From positions 2,618,536 to 2,682,535 of the forward strand of contig NC_087083.1 in assembly GCF_026151205.1 (NCBI RefSeq): DNA of 64,000 nucleotides, read 5' to 3'. The notes beneath the pieces were generated by a model. The model had not been told where the DNA came from and made no database searches. It saw only the letters and a program-made list of their open reading frames with translations. The translations under genes and the position numbers were made by a program. Source of the stretch: Bolinopsis microptera. Taxonomy: Eukaryota; Ctenophora; Tentaculata; Lobata; Bolinopsidae. Of the stretch, positions 45,773-59,284 are shown in pieces. Each line of letters begins with the position of its first letter. Position 1 is the stretch's first letter.

Positions 45773-48414
45773 TTTTACCAAAACCCAGAATCATGGTAGA
45801 GTGGACCGCAGCCAGTGTCTCTCTTCCCAAACAAAAAGGAAATGATATCAATTTGATTGACCGTTTTTCCAAATGCAAATGATACCGAGAATGAAACGTC
45901 GCTCGCTTTTCCCATCATTCACGGCTTATACGTAAATTGTAATAGGTTTCGATAAATTACATCGATCACCATGCTGTAATAATCTCTTTGGGTGCGTCGG
46001 ATCGATACCTAGTATTTCAGGATAAAGGGTGTAGTTATTGAATTAGCTGAAGTTTATTGTTATCTTTATTGCCGAGTACAGCTGTCATCGGGTATGGTAA
46101 GTTCTTCTTTAACTATTACAGTTTGTACATGAATGGGAAAAGCGGAGCGACGTTTCATTCTCGTATCATTTTGCATTTGAAAACGAGTCAATCAAATAAT
46201 ATCATTTCCTTTTGTTGGAAAGAAAACACTGGCAGCGGTCCACTCTCCCATGAATATGGTTTTTGGTAAAATATCAAATATTTTTTGATTAATGACAGGT
46301 ACTTTATAAAGTCGAAAAATAAACTGATATCTTATTAATAAGGATCGGGTTTCAAACATTTCGAAAATTTTTCCTTTGAACAAATTTCCTCGTGTTGGGT
46401 AAGCATATCGGTCGGAATCACTGACTGAATTTGCCACTTTATACTCATTCAAGTTGGCATTACATTTAATAGGATGACATAAACTGTCGTGGCAAAAAGC
46501 AGAATTTGTTGGAAATCCGAATGAGCAAAATTCTCACATTTCGCCACGTGCAAACTTTGAGCGGACGTTTGCGTGCGCACCCAATATTGAATCTGCCGTA
46601 AATTTTGCATGTACTTGTTTTATATATAGCTGATATGCACCGCAACAGTTTCAAAGTATTTCAAGAAGAACTAATCACAACGCACTCTTAAGTTGACAGA
46701 AAATGACGAAAACAAGCAATTCAGTGAATTTAGGCAATTTTCTATCATTTAGGGCGTGTCCCACACGTTGCAACTTTTTCGATTTTTTAACATTAAAACT
46801 AGCCTAAAGCACAATTTATACCTATAGAAAGCAGAACTGAGCTCCACAAACCCAAGGCATGGCCCAACACCAGAGAATACTAAATCGCAAAATTGACGTT
46901 TATTATAAAACAATTCTTCAAAAAAGCACAAAACTTCAATGACGAATATCTTAAGAAGGACAAGCTAGAAAAATCTTTCCGGTAGATTTTTCCGAATGCT
47001 TGAAACAATTATCTGAGTAAAAATTACATCCAGATTTTGATAAAATAACTCCTTAATGGTTTAAAAATTAGTTTAAAAAGTTAGTTACATTGTCAAAATC
47101 AAGTTTTAAAAACGGTTAACTTGAGACGTCATCAAGGTGGTTGTTCATGACGTCAAATAAATTGTTTATACAATGTAAACAAAGTAGTAAACAAGTATTT
47201 CCAAGAACCTGTGGTCGGAAATGGCTGTATCCATTTATCCTTTTGAATCTCTGACAATTAATACAGGCTACAATTGACTGGCCAAAGCGTCTATCCCTGA
47301 ATATAAATAAATCTATGAATTAATAAGAAAGATATCACGACACACTGACGTAACAACAGGGGTTCTAGAAAACCCACTTCCCGATGTTCCTGAAACCTGA
47401 AACTTTTTTTGCCAAGTCGATTTGGTCACGTCTAGACGCCTGAAAAATTTCAGATCTCTAACTCGATTTAACATGGTTTTTTAAGGCACCTGAATATGGC
47501 GATTTTGGGTTTTTTACCAATTTCGTATAACATGGCAGGCGAGTATTTTATGCAAAATTTCTTTTATAAATACTCAACAAAACTATTTTTTATTCCTGTC
47601 ATCTTCACATCAATTAGAATGTTTGAACTAAAAATAAATCTGCTGAACGACTTCCGATGATCCTTATGCGAAAAACCCTGCCGGAGGCGGCGGCCTTCGG
47701 CCGCCGCCTCCGGGGGGCGGCCGGAGTCACCGCTTACGCGTGCACGAAAGAGGATTTGTAACGTGTACCAAAGGGGTATAATAGTAAAGGGGTATAATAG
47801 TAAAGGGGGTATAATAGTAAAGGGGGTACATATATACCCACAATAATGCACCGGTCGTGCTGCCAGCACTTGATCACGACAATCTGTCGAAAAACAGGGT
47901 TTCTAGAAAAACCATTTTTCCGATGCTCTGAAACTTGAAACTTTTTTTGCAGTCGATTTTGGTCAATCGTCTAGACGCCCAAAAAAAAGTTTCAGATCAC
48001 CAACTCAATATAAACAAGGTTTTTTAAGGCACCCCTGAATATGGCGATTTTGGGTTTTTTAACCGAATTTCGTATAACAGTGACTGGCGAGTATTTTAGC
48101 AAATTTCTTAAAACTCTCAGCATACCTATTTTTTTATTCCTGTCATACTTGAGACATCAAATCATAAATGTTTATGAACTAAAAATAAATCTGCAACGAC
48201 TGCCGATGATCTTAATGCCTGAAAAACTCCTGTCGGCGGCCGGCCTTTCGGCCGCCGCCTCCGGCCAGATGCACGCTTCGCGTGCAAACGAAAGAGGGCT
48301 TCCGACGTGTACCAAAGGGGGTGTAAAGTGGGTATAAAGTAAAGGGGGTACAATAGAAAAGGGGTACATCGGAATACCCGCCAATAAAGACAACCGCTCG
48401 TGCTGCCAGCCTGA
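45773..48414 (+). mobile_element. Composite element in unit B
   Basis: Long MITE 45,773-46,271, body, and two tails (about 47,335-47,874 and 47,875-48,414). The hairpin of the first tail is followed by an extra GGGGGCGG stretch. Architecture as in 22,410-25,046. Confidence 0.85.
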
Positions 48415-49849
48415 GATATCATCATTAAACTTAAACTACTATTGTGTCTTATTTAACACTTTGACACTAAGTTTAGCTTTTGTTATAACGCATTAACTAA
48501 CTGCAACAACAACCAAAAATAGGAAGGAAGCGTGTTCAAACGGCAAGAGAACCTGATTTAGCGTATGAATCCTTATTTGTGAAATAAAGCCAAAACAGTA
48601 ATTGAATTATTGACTGTAATGCAATAGTGTATGGTATACTATCCTGTTCACTGGAATAAGATCCGTTCATTTTGGAGACTGTACGGTTGAGGAACGAAGG
48701 AACCAGACTATAAGGCAGAAGTGGTTAACAGCCCCAACAAAAAGAAGGCGTAAGGAAGAAATCTACAATCAACTTCCTTACAGTAGAAGAGAGTTGTATT
48801 GCCAGTCCTCAGTTCATACGAATTACAGTTACTTTTGTTAATTAAATACATACAGGCATATTATATTGATCGAAATATGAAAGTACATTTTATGAAGCAT
48901 TGTATACACATTGCTCACCGAGAAGCATCAAGCATGATGATAGAGCGCTGCATAAGGTTCCTTACAACTGTTGACACTGACAGGTGATTAGACTTGAAAT
49001 TAATATCACAGTTTTTTTTTAAAAGCAGCTTTTTAATCATTATATTTCTGTAAACTTCTGTCTGGAGCGACACAATAACAGATCTCAATTGAGGCACCAT
49101 GTTACAGGAACATAATTCAGCAAACTGAAGTATTTACAGTACCAGTCAAAACGACAAACTGATTAATTATAATCTAATCTATCCAGACCTTAAAACATAT
49201 TGATGAAAATTATTGGTTGTAGGGGAACACAATTAATAAAAGAAATTGACACAAGTTACAAGAGCATAGGGTTAAGAATATTTGGGATCTGCATCTCACA
49301 CTGTTATGCAGCACATAAATGGCTGAAATCAAAATAAGGCCAAGCGGTAAAATAATATGAATAAAAGGGATATCTCAGAATTTCGTAACGTGGTGTCTAT
49401 ATATAAAGATCTATATAACAGAATCCCGTTTTTTGAGAAAAAACCATAAATTTTGTCTCGGTCCCTCCGAAATCATCGATTCCCGCCTTGACAGATGACT
49501 TGAACTATAAAGAAAATGAGAGACACGGGTAATCAACAAATTCTTCATTTAATGATCGGAGAGGTATATAGCCTTGCCATGTCCGCAAAATCGAGTCATT
49601 ACATGTTATAGATATAAGACTCGATGTGAGCCCATTTAAAGTGCGAGATGGAATTTCACATTACCAAGCTTGACAATGAGCACTATATATTTGATGTGAG
49701 CCCATTTTTACAGAGGATATGAGATTTCAACATCACTGAACAGGAGCACTAGGCACCTATATATAATTTATATAAGTTATAACTACCGATCCTTAAACCA
49801 TCCTATTTCTACTAGTTAAACATCAAAGTCCGGCTCTCCGAAACGCCTG

Positions 49850-50740
49850 AATTGGCTTAACCTTTCTTGATTTTATCAAAGATATCGAACATTGTATCAG
49901 CACTTCGTGATTTGAATGTTTGCTGAAGACACACGCCATATATTCCATTGCATCTAAATCAGAGAATGACAACAAGCTCCCTCCAAAAAAATCTGCAAAA
50001 TGTCATTGATTGGTCGAAAGAAAATAATACGGCCCTTCACAAAGACAAATTTTGAGTACATGTGCCACAAATTCAACCACCATAGTACTATCTGAGCTTC
50101 CATTTAGGTTGAACATTATCAAAACTCAGTTTCCAAAGACACTACACTTAGAGTTAGTACATTCAGCTCAGGGATTTAGGCGTCCTAGTGTCCAAGTGAA
50201 ATTTCAGTGGTCCCAGTGGCGTAACACGTTGCTGTTTGGCACCCCCGCCCCCCCCCCCAGAATATCAGGAATGCACGATTTCCACTACTGGGATCGCCTG
50301 GTCTATCTATCTCTGAGTCCCTCGTCAACGAAGGCAGGAGCGATCCATCATTCTCATAGTGAAATATCCTCCACGGACAGACAGCAATAATCTTGAACGT
50401 TCAATTTTTTCCCACGCCCAAGGCATGGAAACTTCGCAATAATTCCATCAATAACGTAGAACCGTTCAACAGCACACCTATCACCTGTTTCATGACAACT
50501 CATTAGCAGATCAAAGGGACTTAACAGCAAATCCCTACCATCTGAATGTCATTATTCAAGATCTGGAGCACTTCAAAGATAAGCTTACAAGTCCATGTTG
50601 TCTCTCTCCTGATAAGCCGCCGATCAGGAGAATATACTCCTTCCAAATACGAACTTCTCTGCTGGCTGGCGCAACCGAGCGAGACCTTACCTCGCTAATG
50701 GGTGGTTCAGAAATGTGATGGCCCCGTCAAGTCATGACGA
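49850..50740 (+). mobile_element. LINE reverse transcriptase fragment, unit B
   Basis: Same CR1/Jockey-like fragment as in unit A. The catalytic motif reads FAEDT here (49,919-49,933), a single-base difference from FADDT in A, and RISGMHDFHYWDRLVYLSL is intact from about 50,259. Frames are broken by indels at other positions than in A. Confidence 0.75.
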
Positions 50741-53700
50741 AACTCAGCCATTAGTCACACAGGTAGTACATGAGGTATTATTGTACCTACTAAAGTTGAC
50801 TATAAATTATATAACAGAGAAAATTGCGCTGCCAATATGGTAATTAGTAACTATAAAGTATAAAGCATGTCTGAATAATGATCCAGTGTGTTTGTAATCA
50901 ACGGACTCGAATCTCGATAAATTGAGGCAGTTCTAATAGTAATGTCACTAATTTAAGATTGTATAAGATTGTAGAAATTGTATCATGTTATAAGAAACAT
51001 TATGAAAGTACATACTACATATAAATCGATAGACGAATATCTTAATAAAATTAACATATTAAGCAATTGTTATAAACCTTCCTGGAAAAAATTCATTATC
51101 GGTCAGAATAAGCACATAAATGATGATTTAATAAATGATAAATTATGATAAGGACATAAACAACGTACCAATAAAAAAAACAAAAAAAAAAAAAAAAAAA
51201 AAAATTTTTTTTTAAAAATTCTGCCGCAAACTTCGTAAATATTCACCACAACTGTCATATAATTGTCTTTTTTTCGATAAGTTGCGGGCAATTAAATAAA
51301 AATCCTGTCCTGTTTTGAAAACCCCAGTTATGTTGGTGAAAACTTTGGGGAGAAAAAAAATTCAACTGCAGGAAAATAGAGCAGTTACGTGTGAAATAAT
51401 AATGAACGATATTGGATGTAAGTGTACTGATTAGTGACCATCTCATTCACAACAGCAAAGACGACACTGTTAGTCTCACAAGTATACACACTAGACTGAA
51501 CTAAACATGTACAGTTAACTGGTACTGTTAAAACAATGTACAGGTTTAAGCAGAGTTAAAAAACTGAAGTTAAAACGAATGCAGTAACTGTGTACAGTCA
51601 CAAATCCAAAAAAATATCACAACACATGTATGAATGTAAATAAAACGGATAAAGTGGCATACACAAGTGTACTTGTAAAACTACAAATTAGTCACGCACG
51701 GAATTATGCACTATGAGAAGAGGATATTTAACATGCCGTGAAACCAAACATGTGTATACTCTACTTACCGCACTCTTACTACAGTTACGGCACTTCTGCA
51801 ACACTCATCACCACGTATAATGTCACACTTCAAATCTATCTTCTAGACTGTTCCTTTTATTGAAATGTCAGTAACTTTTCTTTGACCTGATGTGTTTCAA
51901 GGAGTCACGTTGAAAGTTAGGATTAATTTCTTTGAAGCAGAAATGAAAATAGAATCGAATAGAAAATGTACGCTAGTCATTAACCTTTTAATCTACCCAG
52001 TACATAGGTTTATAAAGACCTTAAATCGTTTAGGTGCAAACTCTATAATAGAGCTAATATATGTTTTTTTTTTTTGGCACTCAAACTTTTTTAGGCATGA
52101 CCGATAACAAAGGATAAAGATTACAACACCATTGCACTCAATGCAACCATTGCATAGATCTGTAAACTATAAATTATCTTAACACATTGTATACTGTGCG
52201 CTTACAAGTTACAAAAACCATAGATTTTATTATGTCCACCAACGACAAAAAAAAAGCAAAACACTTCGAAGGATTTGAAATCAGAGCCATTTATAAAATA
52301 TGACACCCTTTTAGGAACCTTGGAGTGACAAAGCCTCAGTCCTTCATTTACGTCAGATATTCATAATCTACAGTCTGGAGGATATATTTATATTCTCATA
52401 GATCCCTTCCAGAACAGCGAAATAAATGTACCAACTGAACGCATACCACTACACCAGCCATCAAATACGATTATCAGATCATATGGTGATGCAGACACTC
52501 ATTAACGGAATTGCCTTCCGTTGCATCAGGGGGACTGTTAACATTCTGTACTGAGAGGAACATTAAGTATAGGTTGTTGTATTTAACTTTAAAAAAGAAA
52601 TTACAGATAATGGCTTGCGGAGACGTAGCCTTATAACTGAGCGAACAAATATAGCAATAGTGCACCGGGTCAATGTCCAGCCAGGTGTCACTAGAAGTAC
52701 TGATGTTTAGACCCTGCAGCTCGCTCTACATGTTGTATTACCTTAAAAATAAGTTATACTTCAGTTAATCAATTTTATAGGGCATGTCACTGAATATAAC
52801 GTACTATCCACTATTCAATCATGGGTCGTGTATACTCAATATAGACTGCCATTCTAACTGCTCAATTATACCTACTAAAATTAGAACTACTCAATAGGAA
52901 ACCTAACTACTAAATTAGAACTACCCACTTACCTATAGCACTGTAAGATCATACCAGCAAGAATACATTGCACAATGGGCAACAATTAGATCTCCAGAGG
53001 AGCCCTAGTAGAGGGATTTTGTTGGGGGAATTTTTAAACTCTTTCGTTGTCTGCAGTCTGACTGTGGGAACAATTGATTCTTGAGGAGCCTAGATAGAAG
53101 GATTGACTGTTGTAGAATAGTGATATCGTTAGAACGGAAACTTGATAAGGAAAAGCAACAGTCTATGATAACGATTTTTCCAAGTTTGTGATGGTATACG
53201 AGTCTCTCATACACGAACCAGAGGACCAAGTTGGAGAAAATATCACTTACGATGCAACATTGCACGATCAAAATAAGAATGATAGGCAATAATCTGATAT
53301 TGCAGTTTGCAAACCAAATCAATGCTTCTGATGACAGGTATCAGACTCTGAAATGGCGGAACACTAGACAGTCACGTCCCACCATGGTATTGGTCACGGC
53401 GATGAGTGGGGACGAGTTTAAACCGATAATGATAAAGGCTATAACTCAAACGAAACTTACGCGTAAATACACTGAAATTGCTTTCGTGAGTATATTAAAG
53501 GCCATACACGTGCACTTATGCTATAACAAAATGGAAAAGTGGGCTATTAGCGATAGTGAAGTCCGACAGTAAAAAATACAACAGGATATTGTAAATTTAA
53601 ACATACTTTCTGATACCGAACAAACCGATTACATAACCAGATGGCACATGCGATTAAATGAAACCTACTTAAAGTCAGTACAATATTCCAGGATTATCTC

Positions 53701-55710
53701 GATAATGAGATGAAAGTTCACTACGACTGAAACTTTGTCCAGCATAATTCACGCTATTACATATGATATAATGGAATTAAAGTAAATGAGTTAACTTCAC
53801 TAAAAGTCAACTATAGAAGCTTTGCAATTAAGTGACTCGCATACACCATTCTAACTATAATGACATGCCATATAAACCCACATGTTACCTTAAAGCCTTA
53901 ATTATAAGGCCGCTTTTTAGGCGGATGAAAAGAGCACCTGGGAGCAAAACCTTGCCATTAGGTGTAGGATTACAGGGTGCCTCCTGCGTTACCTGTGACA
54001 ACGTAACTTTAATTTCTGATTTTCAAATCCACGCGGATGGCAGTGCTGTCTAAGGACCGGTATCGTACAGGTTCTGCTATGGTTTGCTTCAGCTTTTATT
54101 TGCCACTGCTTCTTCAATAAGCCATAACATATGACGATTTAAAAGCTTAAATGTATCTTTAACAGTGTATGGCCGTTGTCATCTTTAATCGTGCAGAGAA
54201 GTGATATCTCCAGTATAATCACTGCACTGGTGAAACAGTACCACTCCCATGAGGTTGCCTCGGAGATCACAGAGAGTTTTGTAACCACCTGTGATTAGTA
54301 TCTAAACAGTGGGTCAAACACTGATTACCCACTGATATGTAATGCACCTGTCATATACCCACTCAAACCCACTGATTAGTGATTATATATGTGTGTGGTA
54401 AATAAAGGGATAATTATTTGACGCTTAACTAATTTTCATATCAAATCCTGTCGACCTCAGGAGGTTCAAACATGGATATTTATTTATTGGCTATGAATTT
54501 TCCTGAACAGATGAACCACGTTGTTAATTTTCAAAGAACACAAAACATAACTTGAATAGGGGACAATGGTGGCGACAAGACGTTCTCATGAGTCAAAGAA
54601 AAGGGTACCTAAACACGAGGACCTCGTCCGAAGGAAGTACAATGTCCAGGAAAATGACGCTTGACGAGCTGCGAATAGAGGTGAATAACACAACATCCTC
54701 AAATAACACAGCACATAATAACACAAATATGTCACATCGTCGATTGGATTGAAGGTTGCAGTTATAAGGCGAATAATACGATTTGTGGATTCTCTCTAAG
54801 TTGACTATCTAAATGATTATTATCTATCTTGTGGGAGAATCAACAAAAAGTATTTACATTTACTAATATGGCATTATTGGAAGTATTTCAATCGATTAAG
54901 TAAAACAATTTAAAGAACTGAATGGGACCGGTGAACCACAGCAGAAAAACGAAAATTATTTGTCATAATCGGCAACCACACGTAAATATCCAGGCCACAC
55001 AGATCTATAACACTACAGCTCACTACACAACACCACAAAAAGCTCACTGCTGAAAGTAAACTTGGCTGATTAGTTTAAAAGTTCACAAAGCTTCTCCACC
55101 GGCAGCCTATACTACTCTATAATCTACATTATTACAAACGGCAGTTATTGTATGGTCAACGTTTCCGTAATTACTGGACAAATAATCCCCTCCATACACA
55201 GCCGGGCTAGGTTGGTTTATGTATGTGGCCCTTTATAACATATAAATAAGATAAATGGGGGTGGCGTATACTATAATAGTGTGTATAATCTGTTAATTGG
55301 TAAATATGCGGGTACCTTTATAACCAGTACTCTGTGAGCAGGAAATTCACAGCCAATGATTAAAGCGATATCTAACCCTTTTGAGTGTGATTAGTATTAC
55401 TTAATAGCCCTCATAACTAAACTGACAGGTGTATATACGCGAATACGTCCACTGTCTTTTATATTGTAACTGCATTAACAGAACAAAACTTTTTAATCTT
55501 GACGAGCCATGACTGGTTTGATGGAACTATCGCTGTAATCCTGAATCATCCCTAGTCCTAATGGTAGATTTAGTATAATTAGAGCTATTTGGTTTTATGT
55601 TTTACTTTGTAGTCCTAACCGAGCTATCAATATGTTTACTTAAGTACTAAGACTGCGACTAAGAATTTGATAACCTGTATTTACGAAGTGAGAACTGAGA
55701 AGTACAAAAC

Positions 55711-56178
55711 TAAGACAAACTGGCAATTGCAGGTAGAGTTTGAACTAAGAGCCGGCGCAAGCAGTGAGGACCCCCTATACTAATACGAAACCGCAATTGC
55801 AGGTAGAGTTTGAACGCAAGAACCGGCAGCAGTGGAGGACCCTACTAAAGCAAACTGGCAATTGCAGGTAAGTTTGAATAAGAGACGGCAGCAGTGGAGA
55901 CCCCTACTAATACAAGTTGGCATAGCAGTAGAGTTTGAAATGGGGAAGAGACGGCAGCAGTGAGGAAACCATACTAAACAAACTGCATTGTCAGTAAAGT
56001 TTGAAGATGCGAAAGAAGGCGGCAACAGTGGAGACCCTACTAATAAAAAACTGGTATTGCAGGTAGAGTTTTGAACGAAAAGACGGCAACAGTGGAGGAC
56101 CCTACTACTACAAACTGGTATTTATGCAGGTAGAGTTTTGAACGAAAGAGACGGCAAGCATGGAGCGACCCTACAAAG
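55711..56178. repeat. 64-bp minisatellite, unit C
   Basis: Same repeat as in units A and B, about seven copies. Confidence 0.9.
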
Positions 56179-56431
56179 GAGTCCGCCGTGATATCGGGAA
56201 GGAGAAGTAGATCTTGATAAGTAGAAGGAGAGGATGAGAAGACGAGCGATGGCCTCACAAATACAAGATCAGAGAACCAAAAATGCAGTTATTACCAGAG
56301 AAAGTTCGATATATCACGGGAAAGTTTCAAACGAAACCCGCGACACGAACATATCAACATAAGGTTAGAGATTCAGTCCAACACACACAGCGAACACAAT
56401 CAAATTACTGAATAGAACGTGGTACAGACCG

Positions 56432-56600
56432 GACTGCAGCACAGCTGCTACAACTGTTTACTTAAGGCTGAGCACGGCTTGCACAACTGGTTATTTAAGA
56501 CAGCAGCACGGCTGCCAAAGACTGTTACTTACGGCTGCCGCACGGCGCCACAAACAGTTTACTTAAGGCTGCAGCACGGCTGCCAAACTGTTACTCAAGC
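56432..56600. repeat. 33-bp minisatellite, unit C
   Basis: Same repeat as in units A and B; the unit CTGCAGCACGGCTGCCAAAC is clearest near 56,570. Confidence 0.8.
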
Positions 56601-59284
56601 TACACACAGTTCAACACCCCATTCTTACAAGTCTGGAAGCAGAGCATGAAACTTACCCGCTCAGATCTACATTACAAAACTAAAAGCTGAATGGATGCTG
56701 AAAACTTTATCTATGGCACTCAAAAACCCCTATGGTACGACGATGTGTTTTACAGCAAGTTTAATGTTGTTAAAAGGTGGGGTATTATAAGATGTGTCCA
56801 GCAAATATAACTCGCGTCAAAGCTGTGACTAGCAATTATTCTATGGTATATTGCAGGGTACTTATAAACACTAGCGATTAGTAGCACTGGAGAAAAATAC
56901 CGCAACAACTCTACATGTCAACTATCAGTAACAACCATGTGCCACGTGGTGAAAGTGGTAATCGTATATGCAACCCATACATTTATTTTTACAAAGAAAG
57001 ACAGGTGAGTAACCCTAAACCGTGTCCCGATTACACTGACGCAGAAGTGAGGAAACTGCTCGTCCACCACCAACATGCGAAGAATCTCTGACGAGTGAGC
57101 TGAAGATTATGAGTGGAGACTGGAAAGTGAGTCCCAGGTTCGTCACCGGATCTGTTGTAGGAGAAAATCTAAGAATAGTCGAAAACAGCCTATCTTATAA
57201 CTTACACTATCAGCTAATCAGTGAGTGGCCAGTGCCATTGTTTGAATATCAAAGCCTGGCATGGCGAATTTCAACCTAAAAAATTGTATTCACATAACAA
57301 AAAAAGTTTCAAATTCTATCAAAAAGTAACAAAACCATGCCGCAACGCATAGAAGTTCTCGAAAGCCGAGGAACAGCGAATACCATCATGGTGCAACTAT
57401 AACGGGAGCAAAGGAGCAACAGGATCCTTAACACCGAACACATGTTGAAACACGAGCTGGAATGCAGAGAGCAAATCACAGAACAAGTGTAGTCGTATGA
57501 TTTTAAGATTCGTGTCGATTTCAAAATATGGTCCGCCACGTTCGAACTGTTAAATGCTCTTAATTTTTGCAAATTCACGCTTATCATATAGCGTTTATGC
57601 ACCGTAGTTCCCGAGAAGAGCAACATAATCATGCTTCGTAGGTTAGGAAAAGTTTATGTAAGTATAATAATTAATAGTTATCATCGGCACACGAGTAAAG
57701 TTCAATACTTCAAAATAGAAAATAAGCTTTTGATTATCCTAGAGTGGTTATATAGCGAGCTATTTTCACATTCCCCCGCTAGAATACACACCAAGTACAA
57801 AAGTCGCGGGCTCAAAATCCATAAGAAATTAGAAAAAGTAACAAGTTTGCCGGGTGTTGAAATTGTGTGTCGATCATGTTCCTGCAGATACAAAATACAC
57901 CGGCTAAAAGTAAGGTCGTTGGAAAGAATTCTTTCGTGTCACCAAATTGGTTACAATTACATTCTGTGAATAATTTAGCTCCTGGCAAATGCCCAGAATC
58001 GGAGAAGAATGAGTTTTAAATTTATTTGCTAAGCTGCAGATCAACAATAATAAGACAAATATATCTATAACAAGCTGTCGCTTTGTACGATAAATTGGGA
58101 CGATCTTCCACCGAAACGGCCGTCATAGCTAAAACATTCCAAAAAGTCAAGAAGGAAGGTTTAGTCCAGTAGGATTGACTCCTAATTTTTAATCAGGTCC
58201 ACGTTTAATCGATCACTGTAATAGTTGTAATTAAGTAAAACACAGTGAACAAGTTTAGTATAGACATGTAAAATATTGATCTGCAAAGCAAATTTAAAGG
58301 ACGGCCGGTAACATTGGTAAGAGATTGTCCAATACACTGTCCAATCATAGCCGTAATTCAGCTCAATGGATATGAAAAGGCGGGGCTAGCAACCCTGCAA
58401 TCTGCGATTTTGTCAAGTTTATAGTGCAGGTGTGATTGATTAGCTGACTGAGAACAATAAACGATCACCCCCACCGTATGAAAATCAGCATCACAGTAAG
58501 GAGGCGGGTTCCAGGTGGGTGTGGGTGCTAGGCAATCCTGTAGTTTCCATACCATTAGGAGACTATCGTCATGTTTCTCTGATATTGACAGATCTTCGCA
58601 CACTACAACCATCGGAGACCTAGGAAGGTTTCTTACAAAAGCTCATGAACGAAGATCCCTGAAGCATCCTCTAAACAAATTCCAAACAATAACAGTATTG
58701 CTAATACAATGTAAGAATCGGAACACTTTTATTAGAGTTCATTTAAATTGTTAGAGAAATAATCTCATTCTGAAGATTTGCGGGGCTTATTTTTTGTTTG
58801 TTATAGCGGTTGCAATTTTTATTCTCATTATCTTGTTTATAACACTTTTGACTTTTGGGTAAAATTATTTTTGTATTTTGCAGACATACCATTATAATTT
58901 TGACATTGATCGTTTAATCCGTTTAAATCCCATTAAATATACAATGACAGGGTCACCATATATAATTGCTGCTAGGGAGTCTTAATAATCATGTTTATCC
59001 CTGCGATCTGGATACGGCTGTTAATCCTATGGCAATACAATGAACTTCTTTGGAAAACTCTTAGGATCTCATTAACCTACTTTCTAACTATATTTCTGAA
59101 AATATATAATTTGGTTAATATGATCAATATTTATATTGGAAGTGGTACCATCTCGATATTTCTTATTACAGGCTTAGTGAAAAGAAGATTACTCCTACCA
59201 AAAGTAAGTTAAAGTTTGTATTAACAGACCTTTGTTTGCCCGAATGAGATATTAACCACAATTGAAACCATTTTTTATCGATTA

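Larger units (their letters stand above)
40237..53762. repeat. Tandem unit B of the 13.5-kb array
   Basis: Direct repeat of unit A with the same internal order. It carries private indels throughout, for example a run of more than 20 A followed by T at about 51,170-51,215 that unit A lacks. Confidence 0.9.

Noticed and set aside
53231-53572. 113-codon plus-strand frame at the end of unit B
   Set aside because: The matching stretch of unit A (about 39,690-40,040) does not keep the frame, and unit C does not reach it within the window. It may be real, but it cannot be supported.
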